Below, piece after piece: positions 55,520 through 62,772 of a stretch of DNA of 64,000 nt. The DNA is from Polyangium sp. 15x6 (GTDB lineage: Bacteria > Myxococcota_A > Polyangia > Polyangiales > Polyangiaceae). A program made the translations under genes and the position numbers. The stretch spans positions 62,001 through 126,000 of the forward strand of contig NZ_JASBQE010000018.1 of the NCBI RefSeq assembly GCF_029960785.1, read 5' to 3'. The notes below the pieces were generated by a model. It saw nothing but the letters and a program-made list of their open reading frames with translations, searched no databases and was not told the DNA's origin. How positions within the stretch are numbered: position 1 is the stretch's first letter; every line of letters begins with the position of its first letter.

Positions 55520-57324
55520 GCGATCGGACCGTCAATACACCCGTCCTCGTCATCGGCGGCGGACCTTCGGGCATGGTGAGCGCCTTGTGCCTGGCGAAGC
55601 GCGGCGTCGATTGCATCCTCGTCGAGCGCCGGCCGGGGCTCGACACGCATCCCAAGGCCCACGAGCTCTCCGCGCGCTCGATCGAGATCCTCCACGAGCT
55701 CGGGCTCGGATACGACGAGCTCTCCGCGGAGGCGTCGCCGGCGGAGGACGCGGCCAAGGTCCTCTTCTGCGACACGATCGGCGAGGAGTTCGGCTGCATC
55801 GATCTGCGAGCCGGCAGCATCGGGCGCAAATACCGCGAGCACCTCGAAGCGCCCATGCCCTACCTCAATCTCTCCCAGGTCGAGCTGGAGAAGACCCTGC
55901 AAAAGCACGTCGCGGCCTCGCCGCGCATCCAGTCGTTCTACAACCACCAGTGGAATGCCTTCGAACAGGACGAGGACGGCGTCGCGAGCCGGATCGAGGA
56001 CCGGGCGACCGGCGAGACGTTCACGATTCGGAGCCAGTACGTCCTCTGCGCCGACGGCGCGGGGAGCCGGGGTCGCAAGGCCCTCGGCATCGAAATGAGA
56101 GGCCCGGACAAGCTGCTCGACGTCGTCAATGCCTACTTCCAGGCCGATCTGCGCCACGTCGTCCGCACCCGCGGCAAGCTCTACTTCATCTTCTCGCCCA
56201 AGGCGCCGGGCAGCGTGTTCATCGCCCACCACGTCGAGAAGCGATGGGTCTTTCATCACCCCGTGGCGACGCCCAACGAGAAAATCGAGGAGTACACGCC
56301 CGAGGTGATGCAGAAAAAGATCAAGGCGGCGCTCGGGCGCGACGACGTCGACATCCAGATCACCTCGATGAGCCACTGGCGCATGACGGCGCAGGTGGCG
56401 GATCGCTTCCGGAGCGGGCGTGTCTTTCTGGTCGGCGACGCGGCCCATCGATTCCCGCCCACGGGCGGGCTCGGTATGAACTCCGGGATCGGCGACGCGC
56501 ACAACCTCGCCTGGAAGCTCGCCATGGTGCTCGATCGGCGCGCCCCGCCGGAGCTCCTCGACAGCTACGAAGCCGAGCGCCGCCCGGTGAGCCAGACGAA
56601 CTGCGACGAGAGCCGCCTCAATTACGAGAGAATGGGCGAGGTCGCGGAGGCCTTCGGCATCGACGTGAAGGACGCTCGATGGGTGACGGAGACGCTCTCG
56701 AGCTCCACGATGCGCGCCTTGCCCGAAAAACTCCGCGCCTTCGCCGGACGACAGGCGCAGCGCTACGCCGAGAGCGTCCTCGCGCGGTACCACCGAGATC
56801 CTTCGGTGCGCGAGCGCGTCCTCTCCGCCATCGCGCACCAAAAATCCCATTTCGATCGGATCGGTCTCGACCTCGGCTACACCTACGAAGAGGGCGCGAT
56901 CCTGCGCGACGGCACGCCGCCGGCCGCGTCCGACGACCGCGTGTCCTCCTACGTCCCCTCGACGCGGCCGGGCGCCCGATTCCCTCATTTCTGGCTCGAT
57001 GGCAACGAGCGGCGCCGGAGCAGCCGCTCCATCCTCGATTACCGCGCTTCCATTCTGCTCGTCGGCGCGGCGGTCGAGACGCGGCCTTCGGACGTCGAGG
57101 CGCTCGACCAGGTCGAATCACTGCACGGCGTCCGCCTCTTCAAGCTCGGCGCGGCGGAGATCCCTGCTTGTCACGTCGCCGCGGTGCACACGGCCTCGCA
57201 GATCGAGCCCGACGGCGCGCTCTTGATCCGGCCGGACGGACACGTCGCGTGGAGACAGCCGCGCGGCGTCACGCTGTCCGTCGCGCTGATCGCCTCGATC
57301 GTGCGGCAGGTGTACGGAGCCTAG
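55516..57324 (+). CDS. FAD-dependent monooxygenase (PheA/TfdB type)
   Basis: 602 residues from ATG 55516 (AAAGGGG upstream). FAD-binding motif VLVIGGGPSGM near 11-20, the DG motif LCADGAGSRGRKALG near 175-190, and the GD motif VFLVGDAAHRFPPTGGLGMNSG near 303-324 place it among flavoprotein aromatic hydroxylases. C-terminal residues from about 480 form a thioredoxin-like lobe typical of the phenol hydroxylase subgroup. These enzymes hydroxylate aromatic rings with NAD(P)H and O2, often in catabolism or polyketide tailoring. The substrate is unknown; the only adjacent partner is the small membrane protein. Confidence 0.9.
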   Translation: MSDRTVNTPVLVIGGGPSGMVSALCLAKRGVDCILVERRPGLDTHPKAHELSARSIEILHELGLGYDELSAEASPAEDAAKVLFCDTIGEEFGCIDLRAGSIGRKYREHLEAPMPYLNLSQVELEKTLQKHVAASPRIQSFYNHQWNAFEQDEDGVASRIEDRATGETFTIRSQYVLCADGAGSRGRKALGIEMRGPDKLLDVVNAYFQADLRHVVRTRGKLYFIFSPKAPGSVFIAHHVEKRWVFHHPVATPNEKIEEYTPEVMQKKIKAALGRDDVDIQITSMSHWRMTAQVADRFRSGRVFLVGDAAHRFPPTGGLGMNSGIGDAHNLAWKLAMVLDRRAPPELLDSYEAERRPVSQTNCDESRLNYERMGEVAEAFGIDVKDARWVTETLSSSTMRALPEKLRAFAGRQAQRYAESVLARYHRDPSVRERVLSAIAHQKSHFDRIGLDLGYTYEEGAILRDGTPPAASDDRVSSYVPSTRPGARFPHFWLDGNERRRSSRSILDYRASILLVGAAVETRPSDVEALDQVESLHGVRLFKLGAAEIPACHVAAVHTASQIEPDGALLIRPDGHVAWRQPRGVTLSVALIASIVRQVYGA

Positions 57325-57390
57325 CTGCGGCGAGGCGGTCGGGGGGTGAGGGCTTGCCCCGTTGCCGGCCGCTCGGGTACGGTCGGCTCC

Positions 57391-58059
57391 ATGACGACCC
57401 CCGCCCCTGCCGTGCGCCCCCAGAGCCAGAGCACCGTCGCGGTTCCCACGGCGGCGCCCGTGCCCTCCGGCCGCCTCGCCGTGCTCTCCGCGGCGGCCAT
57501 GGGCGCGCTCGCCATCCCGCTGCCGATCCTGCCGGACCGCATCGTCACGCGCCTGCGCGGCGCCCTCGCCCACGACACGGCGACGCGCCACGGCATCAGC
57601 ATCACCACGGATGCCCGCCAGATCCTCGCCAACGTCGACAGCGAGCAGAATGCCGCCCGCGCCCTCGGCCGCAAGGCCGCCGAGGCCATCGGCCTCGCCA
57701 TCTTGAAGCGCGGCCTCGGCCCCCTCGGCGCCCTCACGAACCTCGCCCGCGCCCTCGAGGTCTTTGCGTTCGGCCACCTCTTCGACCGCTACGTCGCGCA
57801 GGTTCGTCGCTCCGGCGCCGTCCGCATCCACGCCGAGGAGGCCCGCAAGATCCGCGAGACCATCGACCGCGCCTTCCTGCACGCCTTCTCCCCGATGCTC
57901 CGCCCGACGCCGATCACCTTGCCGGACTCCGTCGAGGATCTCCGCGACGAGTTCACCCGCTGGATCGACACGGCCATCCTCACGGGCGCCTCGCTGCCGA
58001 GTTACATCGAGCGCCGCCTCGAAGCCGCCTTCGACGAGGTCGTGAGCCACGATGGTTGA
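57391..58059 (+). CDS. 222-residue helical protein upstream of proB, unknown
   Basis: From ATG 57391; a GTG at 57346 would extend it by 15 residues. A low-complexity N-terminal segment (APAVRPQSQSTVAVPTAAP) is followed by an amphipathic, mainly helical region (LAVLSAAAMGALAIPLPILPDRIV, ALGRKAAEAIGLAILKRG) with a hydrophobic middle that could interact with membranes, and a C-terminal helical stretch ending EAAFDEVVSHDG. No family recognised. It overlaps the start of the glutamate 5-kinase gene by 8 bases, suggesting coupling, but there is no obvious link to proline synthesis. Confidence 0.75.
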   Translation: MTTPAPAVRPQSQSTVAVPTAAPVPSGRLAVLSAAAMGALAIPLPILPDRIVTRLRGALAHDTATRHGISITTDARQILANVDSEQNAARALGRKAAEAIGLAILKRGLGPLGALTNLARALEVFAFGHLFDRYVAQVRRSGAVRIHAEEARKIRETIDRAFLHAFSPMLRPTPITLPDSVEDLRDEFTRWIDTAILTGASLPSYIERRLEAAFDEVVSHDG

Positions 58060-59173
58060 GCGAGACGCGGTCGATCTTTCCCACCCTCGCGCCGTCCTCG
58101 GAAAAACACGGCGCGCCATCCTCAAGATCGGCTCGAAGAGCCTCACCGGCGACGCCTGGGACCGCCTCGCCCAGGACGTCGCCGCCTACCGCGGTCACCG
58201 CGCCGGCCGTGGCGGCGGGCGCAGCGTCGTCATCGTGTCGAGCGGCGCGATCGCCCACGGCATCCAGAAGCTCGGCTTGAAGAGCCGACCCAAGGACATC
58301 GCCTGGCTACAAGCCGCGGCCGCCGCCGGCCAGAGCATCCTCATGCAGCGTTACGAGGAGGCCTTCGACAAGGTCGGCATCCCGGTCGCCCAGGTTCTGC
58401 TCACCCACGCCGACCTCGCCGACCGCGCCCGGACGAACAACGCCCGCGGCGCCCTCGGCGCCCTGCTCGAAGCCGGGTGCGTCCCGATCATCAACGAGAA
58501 CGACGCCGTCGCGGTCGAGGAGATCAAGTTCGGCGACAACGACCAGCTCGCCAGCATGGTCGCGCCCCTCGTCGACGCCGACCTCTTGCTCCTCCTCTCC
58601 GACGTCGAGGGCCTGCTCGACGCCGAGGGCCGCCGCGTCCCGCTCGTCCGCAGCATCGCCGCCGAGGCGCGCCCGCTCGCGGGCGGCTCGACCTCGGGCG
58701 TCGGCACGGGCGGCATGACGAGCAAGGTCGAGGCGGCACGCCGGGCGACGCTCGCCGGGGCGCACGTCGTCATCGCGCACGCCCGCGAGCCTGGGATCCT
58801 CGGCCGCGTCGTCTCCGGCGAGGACGTCGGCACCTTCTTCCCGGCCGTCCCCCAGCGCCTCAGCGCCCGCAAGCACTGGATCGCCTACACCCTCCGCCCT
58901 CGCGGCGTCATCCTCGTCGACCGTGGCGCGGCCGAGGCCATCTGCGCCAAGAACCGCAGCATCCTCGCGGTCGGCGTGCTCGGCGTCCGCGGCGTGTTCC
59001 AGCCGGGGGACGCCGTCTCCGTCGTCGACCCCGACGGCCGGGAGATCGCGCGTGGCCTCTGCCGCCTCTCGCCGTCCGACGCGGCGCGCGTGGCCGGGCA
59101 GAAGCGCGAGGAGGAAGGGGAGGAGATCGTGGTCATCCATCGGGACGACCTCGTCGTGCTTCCGTCCGAATAG
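58052..59173 (+). CDS. proB: Glutamate 5-kinase
   Basis: 373 residues, first step of proline synthesis: ATP plus glutamate gives glutamyl 5-phosphate. The amino-acid kinase core shows ILKIGSKSLTG near 23-33, VIVSSGAIAHG near 60-70, FNENDAV-type INENDAVAVEEIKFGDNDQLAS, and LLLLSDVEGLL. The GTGGMTSKVEAA segment (near 223-234) is typical of ProB. A C-terminal PUA domain follows from about 280. The usual K of VVKIGS is retained as LKIGS. The partner proA is not in the window. Confidence 0.95.
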   Translation: MVERDAVDLSHPRAVLGKTRRAILKIGSKSLTGDAWDRLAQDVAAYRGHRAGRGGGRSVVIVSSGAIAHGIQKLGLKSRPKDIAWLQAAAAAGQSILMQRYEEAFDKVGIPVAQVLLTHADLADRARTNNARGALGALLEAGCVPIINENDAVAVEEIKFGDNDQLASMVAPLVDADLLLLLSDVEGLLDAEGRRVPLVRSIAAEARPLAGGSTSGVGTGGMTSKVEAARRATLAGAHVVIAHAREPGILGRVVSGEDVGTFFPAVPQRLSARKHWIAYTLRPRGVILVDRGAAEAICAKNRSILAVGVLGVRGVFQPGDAVSVVDPDGREIARGLCRLSPSDAARVAGQKREEEGEEIVVIHRDDLVVLPSE

Positions 59174-59217
59174 CTACTTGCGTTACAGTGCTGGGACTTT
59201 TTTCGAAGTCCTGGCCG

Positions 59218-60504
59218 ATGTCCTTCCTTCGTCAACATCCCACGTGGCTCCCGGCGGTTTGGCTGGTCGCGCTGGCGGCGCCGGCGGCTGCGCAGGCGCC
59301 ATCCGCGTCTTCGCCAGCGTCGTCCGCGTCTTCGCCAACGCCTCCCGCGTCTTCGCCAGCGTCGTCCGCGCCTTCGCCAACGGCGCCCGCGTCTTCGCCG
59401 ACGCCGTCCGCGCCTTCGCCAGCGTCGTCCACGTCTTCGCCAACGCCTCCCGCGTCTTCGCCAACGCCTCTCGCGTCTTCGCCAACGGCGCCCGCGTCTT
59501 CGCCAACGTCGTCCACGTCTTCGCCAACGCCTCCCGCGTCTTCGCCACCGTCTTCCGCGCCTGCGCCAACGTCTCCCGCGCCTGCGCCACCGTCTCCCGC
59601 GCCCATCGCACCCACACCCACGCCGGCCCCGGGGCTGACGAAATTCCAGGTACAATCGCACGCTTACAGCGGCCTGCGCTGGCAGGGGTACACCGTGGGC
59701 GCCAGCATCCGCGGCGGCGGCGGCATGTACGGCTCCTCGCTCGGCCAGGGCAACCCGCTCGTCACCGGCTACCGATTCGTCGAGCGTGGCGGCTTCATCT
59801 CTGGCCTCGTGATCGGCGGCATCTTCTACCTGCTCGGCGCCACCGCGGCGAGCATGCCGGACGCGACCAACGTCTCGAGCTCGTCCTATTTGCGCACGAA
59901 CAACCGCGGTGAAACCGAGCGCGTCACCACCACCACGTACACCGCCAGGTACGACCGGAGCCCCGAGGCACGCGAGGCCGCCCTGCAGGCGGCGGAAGAG
60001 GGCGCCAAGGACCTCGTCGCCTACCGCCAGCAGTCCTTCGAGCTCGACGTCTTCACCCGCGACTGGTTCGGCTCGACCCTCGGCGACGCGCGCGGCTACC
60101 GCATGAACTTCCTCCTCACCGCGTACGCGGGCAAGTGGTTCATCATCGAGACGGGCTTCGGCTTCGGCGACGTGAGCGCGATCGTCCCGGGCAAGGACAT
60201 CCTCGTCGAGGAGAAATACGTCGGCATTCCGATCCGGTTCATCGTCCCCTGGGGCCCGTTTTACGCGCAGGCCGCGCTCGATTTGAACTTCCGCGGCCTC
60301 GATTTCGGCCTGCTCGCCGACGACGAGATCGAGACGCGCAACGTGGACGGGCGGAGCATGCGTGTGGACCCCGTGCGGCCGATCCCGTTCACCTTGTCGG
60401 TCCATGCGATGCTCTGGCGGCTCAATCTCTCGGTCGGCGTCGAGACGGCGCGGCCGTGGACGGGCCAGTTCGGGTATGTCGCGACGGCGGGGGCGAGGTT
60501 TTAG
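59218..60504 (+). CDS. Exported protein with minisatellite-encoded linker, outer-membrane-like C-terminus
   Basis: 428 residues. A signal peptide (cleavage near AAAQA at about 26) leads into a 110-residue Pro/Ser/Ala linker encoded by an 18-base tandem repeat, then a 290-residue domain with Gly/aromatic beta segments (YTVGASIRGGGGMYGSSLGQG, FLLTAYAGKWFIIETGFGFG, FIVPWGPFYAQAALDLNF) ending in ARF, as outer-membrane proteins do. A hydrophobic stretch GLVIGGIFYLLGATAASM lies near 190. Function is unknown. It is followed 2 bases later by another outer-membrane-type gene, so the two are likely one operon. Confidence 0.8.
   Translation: MSFLRQHPTWLPAVWLVALAAPAAAQAPSASSPASSASSPTPPASSPASSAPSPTAPASSPTPSAPSPASSTSSPTPPASSPTPLASSPTAPASSPTSSTSSPTPPASSPPSSAPAPTSPAPAPPSPAPIAPTPTPAPGLTKFQVQSHAYSGLRWQGYTVGASIRGGGGMYGSSLGQGNPLVTGYRFVERGGFISGLVIGGIFYLLGATAASMPDATNVSSSSYLRTNNRGETERVTTTTYTARYDRSPEAREAALQAAEEGAKDLVAYRQQSFELDVFTRDWFGSTLGDARGYRMNFLLTAYAGKWFIIETGFGFGDVSAIVPGKDILVEEKYVGIPIRFIVPWGPFYAQAALDLNFRGLDFGLLADDEIETRNVDGRSMRVDPVRPIPFTLSVHAMLWRLNLSVGVETARPWTGQFGYVATAGARF
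59300..59610 (+). repeat. 18-bp minisatellite in the exported-protein gene
   Basis: About 17 imperfect copies of an 18-base unit of the form GCGTCTTCGCCAACGCCT, each encoding six residues (ASSPTP, ASSPAS, APSPTA). Copies differ at a few positions, often synonymous. All six frames stay open across it, and copy number probably varies between strains, changing linker length. Confidence 0.85.
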
Positions 60505-60506
60505 CC

Positions 60507-61289
60507 ATGAGACTTCGCACGCGACCGCTCGCCGCCGCCTCGATTCTGTTTGCCGCGCTCGCCCTCGCGCCCGAGGCGGCGCGCGCCGACGACTGGAGCC
60601 CGAGGGACGAGTATTCGAGCGACGACCTCGCCGCGCAGCGCTACGGCCTCGGCACGACCCATTTCGCGAGCGTGGGCATCGTCTACATGCCCGGCTCGAT
60701 CGTCGATTTCGAGGAAGACGAGCAGAACCCGCCGATCTCGGGCACCGGGTATTTCACGGTGGCGGCGGCCGTCCTCCCGCTCCCCACGCTCTTCGGGGGC
60801 ATGGGGGGCATGGAGGCGGATTTTTCCATTGGCTTTCCGGCCTTCAAGTCGTACTTCGGCGGCTTCGGCGCGAACCTCGGGCTCGTCGTGCAGCCGATCT
60901 CGTTCCAGCACCTGCGCGCGAGCCTCGCCGTGGGCGGCGGCTTCAATGCCCACGGCTATGGCTACGTGAAGCCGCGCGTCGCTTTCACCATCGTACCGGG
61001 CTACATCGACGCCGAAGCCACGTACCGCTGGATCCCCGCGACCGCGAGCAACATCTTCGGCGGCAAGTCGGACGGGCTCGAGGACGAGGGCTTCGGCGAG
61101 CACAAGCTGCGCGCGTCCTTGTTCGTCTCATTTCGACCGAAGACGGGCGACCTCGAAGAAGATTTCGGCAAGGTGGGCGTGCACCTCTTCTACGAATACA
61201 CCCGCGTCAGCGGCGATGAAGAGGAGCTCGCCCGCGTCCGCATCCGCCCCGGCGACTACATGAGCTTCGGCCTCGCCGCTGCCCTCTAG
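60507..61289 (+). CDS. Outer-membrane-type exported protein, unknown
   Basis: 260 residues with a signal peptide (cleavage after AARA, before DDW). The rest alternates hydrophobic/polar residues in beta fashion (HFASVGIVYMPGSIVDF, GTGYFTVAAAVLPLPTLFGG, FHLRASLAVGGGF, FGLAAAL at the end). The protein is acidic near its ends. It begins 2 bases after the stop of the previous exported protein, so they are probably co-expressed outer-membrane components. No specific family recognised. Hairpins follow its stop. Confidence 0.8.
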   Translation: MRLRTRPLAAASILFAALALAPEAARADDWSPRDEYSSDDLAAQRYGLGTTHFASVGIVYMPGSIVDFEEDEQNPPISGTGYFTVAAAVLPLPTLFGGMGGMEADFSIGFPAFKSYFGGFGANLGLVVQPISFQHLRASLAVGGGFNAHGYGYVKPRVAFTIVPGYIDAEATYRWIPATASNIFGGKSDGLEDEGFGEHKLRASLFVSFRPKTGDLEEDFGKVGVHLFYEYTRVSGDEEELARVRIRPGDYMSFGLAAAL

Positions 61290-61293
61290 TCCC

Positions 61294-61339
61294 GAGGGGG
61301 ACGCCTCGCGTCCCCCTCTCGTCCGGGCAAAGCCCGGAC
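61294..61339 (+). terminator. Two tandem hairpins after the outer-membrane operon
   Basis: Hairpin 1: GAGGGGGACG (61294-61303), loop CCTCG, CGTCCCCCTC (61309-61318). Hairpin 2: GTCCGGGC (61321-61328), AAA, GCCCGGAC (61332-61339). Both perfect, 5-35 bases after the stop codon. Together they should stop transcription of the 59218-61289 operon. Confidence 0.75.
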
Positions 61340-61424
61340 GATTCACCCCCCGAGAACGGTTCTAGCACCCCTGACCCGGCGTAACCCGCAGGATCCGCGT
61401 CCTGCTGACGACGGATCGGCCCCG

Positions 61425-61688
61425 TTGGCGCGCGTTGGTGCCACTTCGGACCCCGTGGCCGCCCTTTGGGGCATCCCCAGAGCCGACCCACGGATGGCAC
61501 TGCTGGCGGTGCTCATCCAGGGTGAGGTCACGGCAGCAGCGGCAGGCGACGCGGAGGCTGCGACGGTCGCCCACGATGCGGCGGCAAGGCTCTTCGGGAT
61601 GATCCCAGGAAACGATGCCACGGCTGCGGCGCGGGCAGCCCACCACGCCGTCGGCAAGCTACTTCGCGCCACCAGGCAGGGGAGATAG
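61425..61688 (+). CDS. Small helical protein, paralogue A, unknown
   Basis: 87 residues from TTG 61425; the frame is open back to the stop at 61289 without ATG or GTG, so the start is uncertain (a CTG at 61371 would match the extended homology). Recognisable segments are VAALWGIPRADPRMALL, IQGEVTAAAAGDAEAATVAHDAAARLFGMI and AAHHAVGKLLR. It is predicted to be mostly helical. Codons differ from paralogue B mainly at third positions, which supports real translation. No known family. Confidence 0.5.
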   Translation: MARVGATSDPVAALWGIPRADPRMALLAVLIQGEVTAAAAGDAEAATVAHDAAARLFGMIPGNDATAAARAAHHAVGKLLRATRQGR

Positions 61689-61700
61689 CCTTCGAAAAGA

Positions 61701-62105
61701 ATGTGGAAGCCGGCCCCCCCTCACCCGAAAGGGGGGACCCCGGGTCAGAGTGACCGGAACCCTATCCCGCTACGGGTTCCGTCACCCCTGACCCGGCGCA
61801 ACCCGCTGGATCCGCGTCCCGCTGACGACGGATCGGCCCCGTTGGCGTGCGTTGGTGCCACTTTGGACCCCGCGGCCGCCCTTTGGGGCATCCCCGGCGC
61901 CAACCTACGCAGGACCCTTCTGGCCGCGCTTGTGCAAGGGGAGGTCACCGCGGCAGCGGCAGGCGACATCGACGCCGCGGTGGTCGCGCACGATGCCGCT
62001 GGCCGACTCCTCGCGATGATCGCAGACTCCGATGACAGCACAGCCGCCGTGCAGGCGGCGCACGCGGCCGTCGGCAAGCTTCTTCGGGCCATGAAACGAC
62101 GGTGA
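61701..62105 (+). CDS. Small helical protein, paralogue B, unknown
   Basis: 134 residues from ATG 61701, which has no strong ribosome site. The C-terminal 105 residues repeat paralogue A: LTRRNPLDPRPADDG, AAALWGIPGAN, LVQGEVTAAAAGDIDAAVVAHDAAGRLLAMI, AVGKLLRAMKRR. The N-terminal 28 residues have no counterpart and may not be translated. Ends 16 bases before a perfect hairpin. It might belong to a selfish or toxin-antitoxin-like unit, but that is speculation. Confidence 0.5.
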   Translation: MWKPAPPHPKGGTPGQSDRNPIPLRVPSPLTRRNPLDPRPADDGSAPLACVGATLDPAAALWGIPGANLRRTLLAALVQGEVTAAAAGDIDAAVVAHDAAGRLLAMIADSDDSTAAVQAAHAAVGKLLRAMKRR

Positions 62106-62121
62106 TCCCCCCGATTGCAGC

Positions 62122-62141
62122 CCCCCTCGGATCCGAGGGGG
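62122..62141. terminator. Perfect palindrome, terminator-like
   Basis: CCCCCTCGGATCCGAGGGGG is a perfect 20-base palindrome 16 bases after the paralogue B stop and 67 bases before the stop of the convergent small protein. It can fold into a stem with almost no loop on either strand, so it may stop transcription from both sides. Confidence 0.55.
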
Positions 62142-62208
62142 CACCACGGCGACGCGCGGCGCGGCCCGAGCGCCGATTCGGCCACGGCGCCCGACGGCGC
62201 CGCTTGTC

Positions 62209-62643
62209 TTACAACGGCTGCTTCACCATCAAGAACGACGCGACATAGCCGGCTTGCCCGCTGCCATGGCGCACCGTGCGCGTGACGCTGCCGACGAGCG
62301 CCGGGACCTGGTCGACGCCGCCCGGCCAGCTCGGCACCACGTAGCCATGATATTGATAAACCCAACCTTGGGTAGGACTGTTGTCGATCCCGATCCCCGT
62401 CATCACCAGCGTCGTCGGCGCGAGCCCCTGCCCCGCGTAGAGGCGGCCCGAAAGATACATCTGCACCTGACCGCCCCAGCTCAACGTCGCTTTCACCACC
62501 TCGTGATCGACGCGCTCGATGGTGATCGTCCCCTCCGCGAAGAACAGAGCCAGAGCCTTCTGCCCGTCGTCTCCGACCGGGCTCGGGTCATTCTTGAAGC
62601 TGCGATAGGTCCACTTCCCGAGCAAACCGTTGTTCTGGTCCAT
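62209..62643 (-). CDS. Small beta-rich protein next to tyrosinase, unknown
   Basis: 144 residues from ATG 62643 with AAAGGTGAGGA upstream. No signal peptide. The sequence looks like a small beta barrel or sandwich (LLGKWTYRSFKND, EGTITIERVDH, VQMYLSGRLYAG, TTLVMTGIGID, GYVASFLMV), reminiscent of lipocalin/avidin-like proteins only in pattern. It lies 129 bases downstream of the tyrosinase gene on the same strand, so it might be a helper or accessory. There is no copper-binding motif that I can see. Function unknown. Confidence 0.7.
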   Translation of the reverse strand: MDQNNGLLGKWTYRSFKNDPSPVGDDGQKALALFFAEGTITIERVDHEVVKATLSWGGQVQMYLSGRLYAGQGLAPTTLVMTGIGIDNSPTQGWVYQYHGYVVPSWPGGVDQVPALVGSVTRTVRHGSGQAGYVASFLMVKQPL

Positions 62644-62772
62644 CGTCCTCACCTTTCGACAAAAGGGTTCCGAAATGCCCCGCCCGCACCTCCGTGGAAA
62701 GGGACGGCGCGTCGTGATCACCTCGGCACACGTCGCGTGGGGGCGGCGCTCGCGCCCGGCCCCCGCGCGGCG

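Larger units (their letters stand above)
61359..62105 (+). repeat. Tandem duplication of about 320 bp
   Basis: Two copies in direct orientation, 61359-61688 and 61782-62105. The first 100 bases of each (starting CACCCCTGACCCGGCG) are almost identical; the rest differs mostly at third codon positions of the frame encoding the two small proteins. This points to duplication followed by selection on the protein, or to partial gene conversion at the 5' part. Confidence 0.8.

Noticed and set aside
59183-60405. Minus-strand frames with KTREALAKT and RRWRRRGR repeats over the minisatellite
   Set aside because: They are by-products of the 18-base repeat; the plus-strand frame has a signal peptide and an outer-membrane-like domain.
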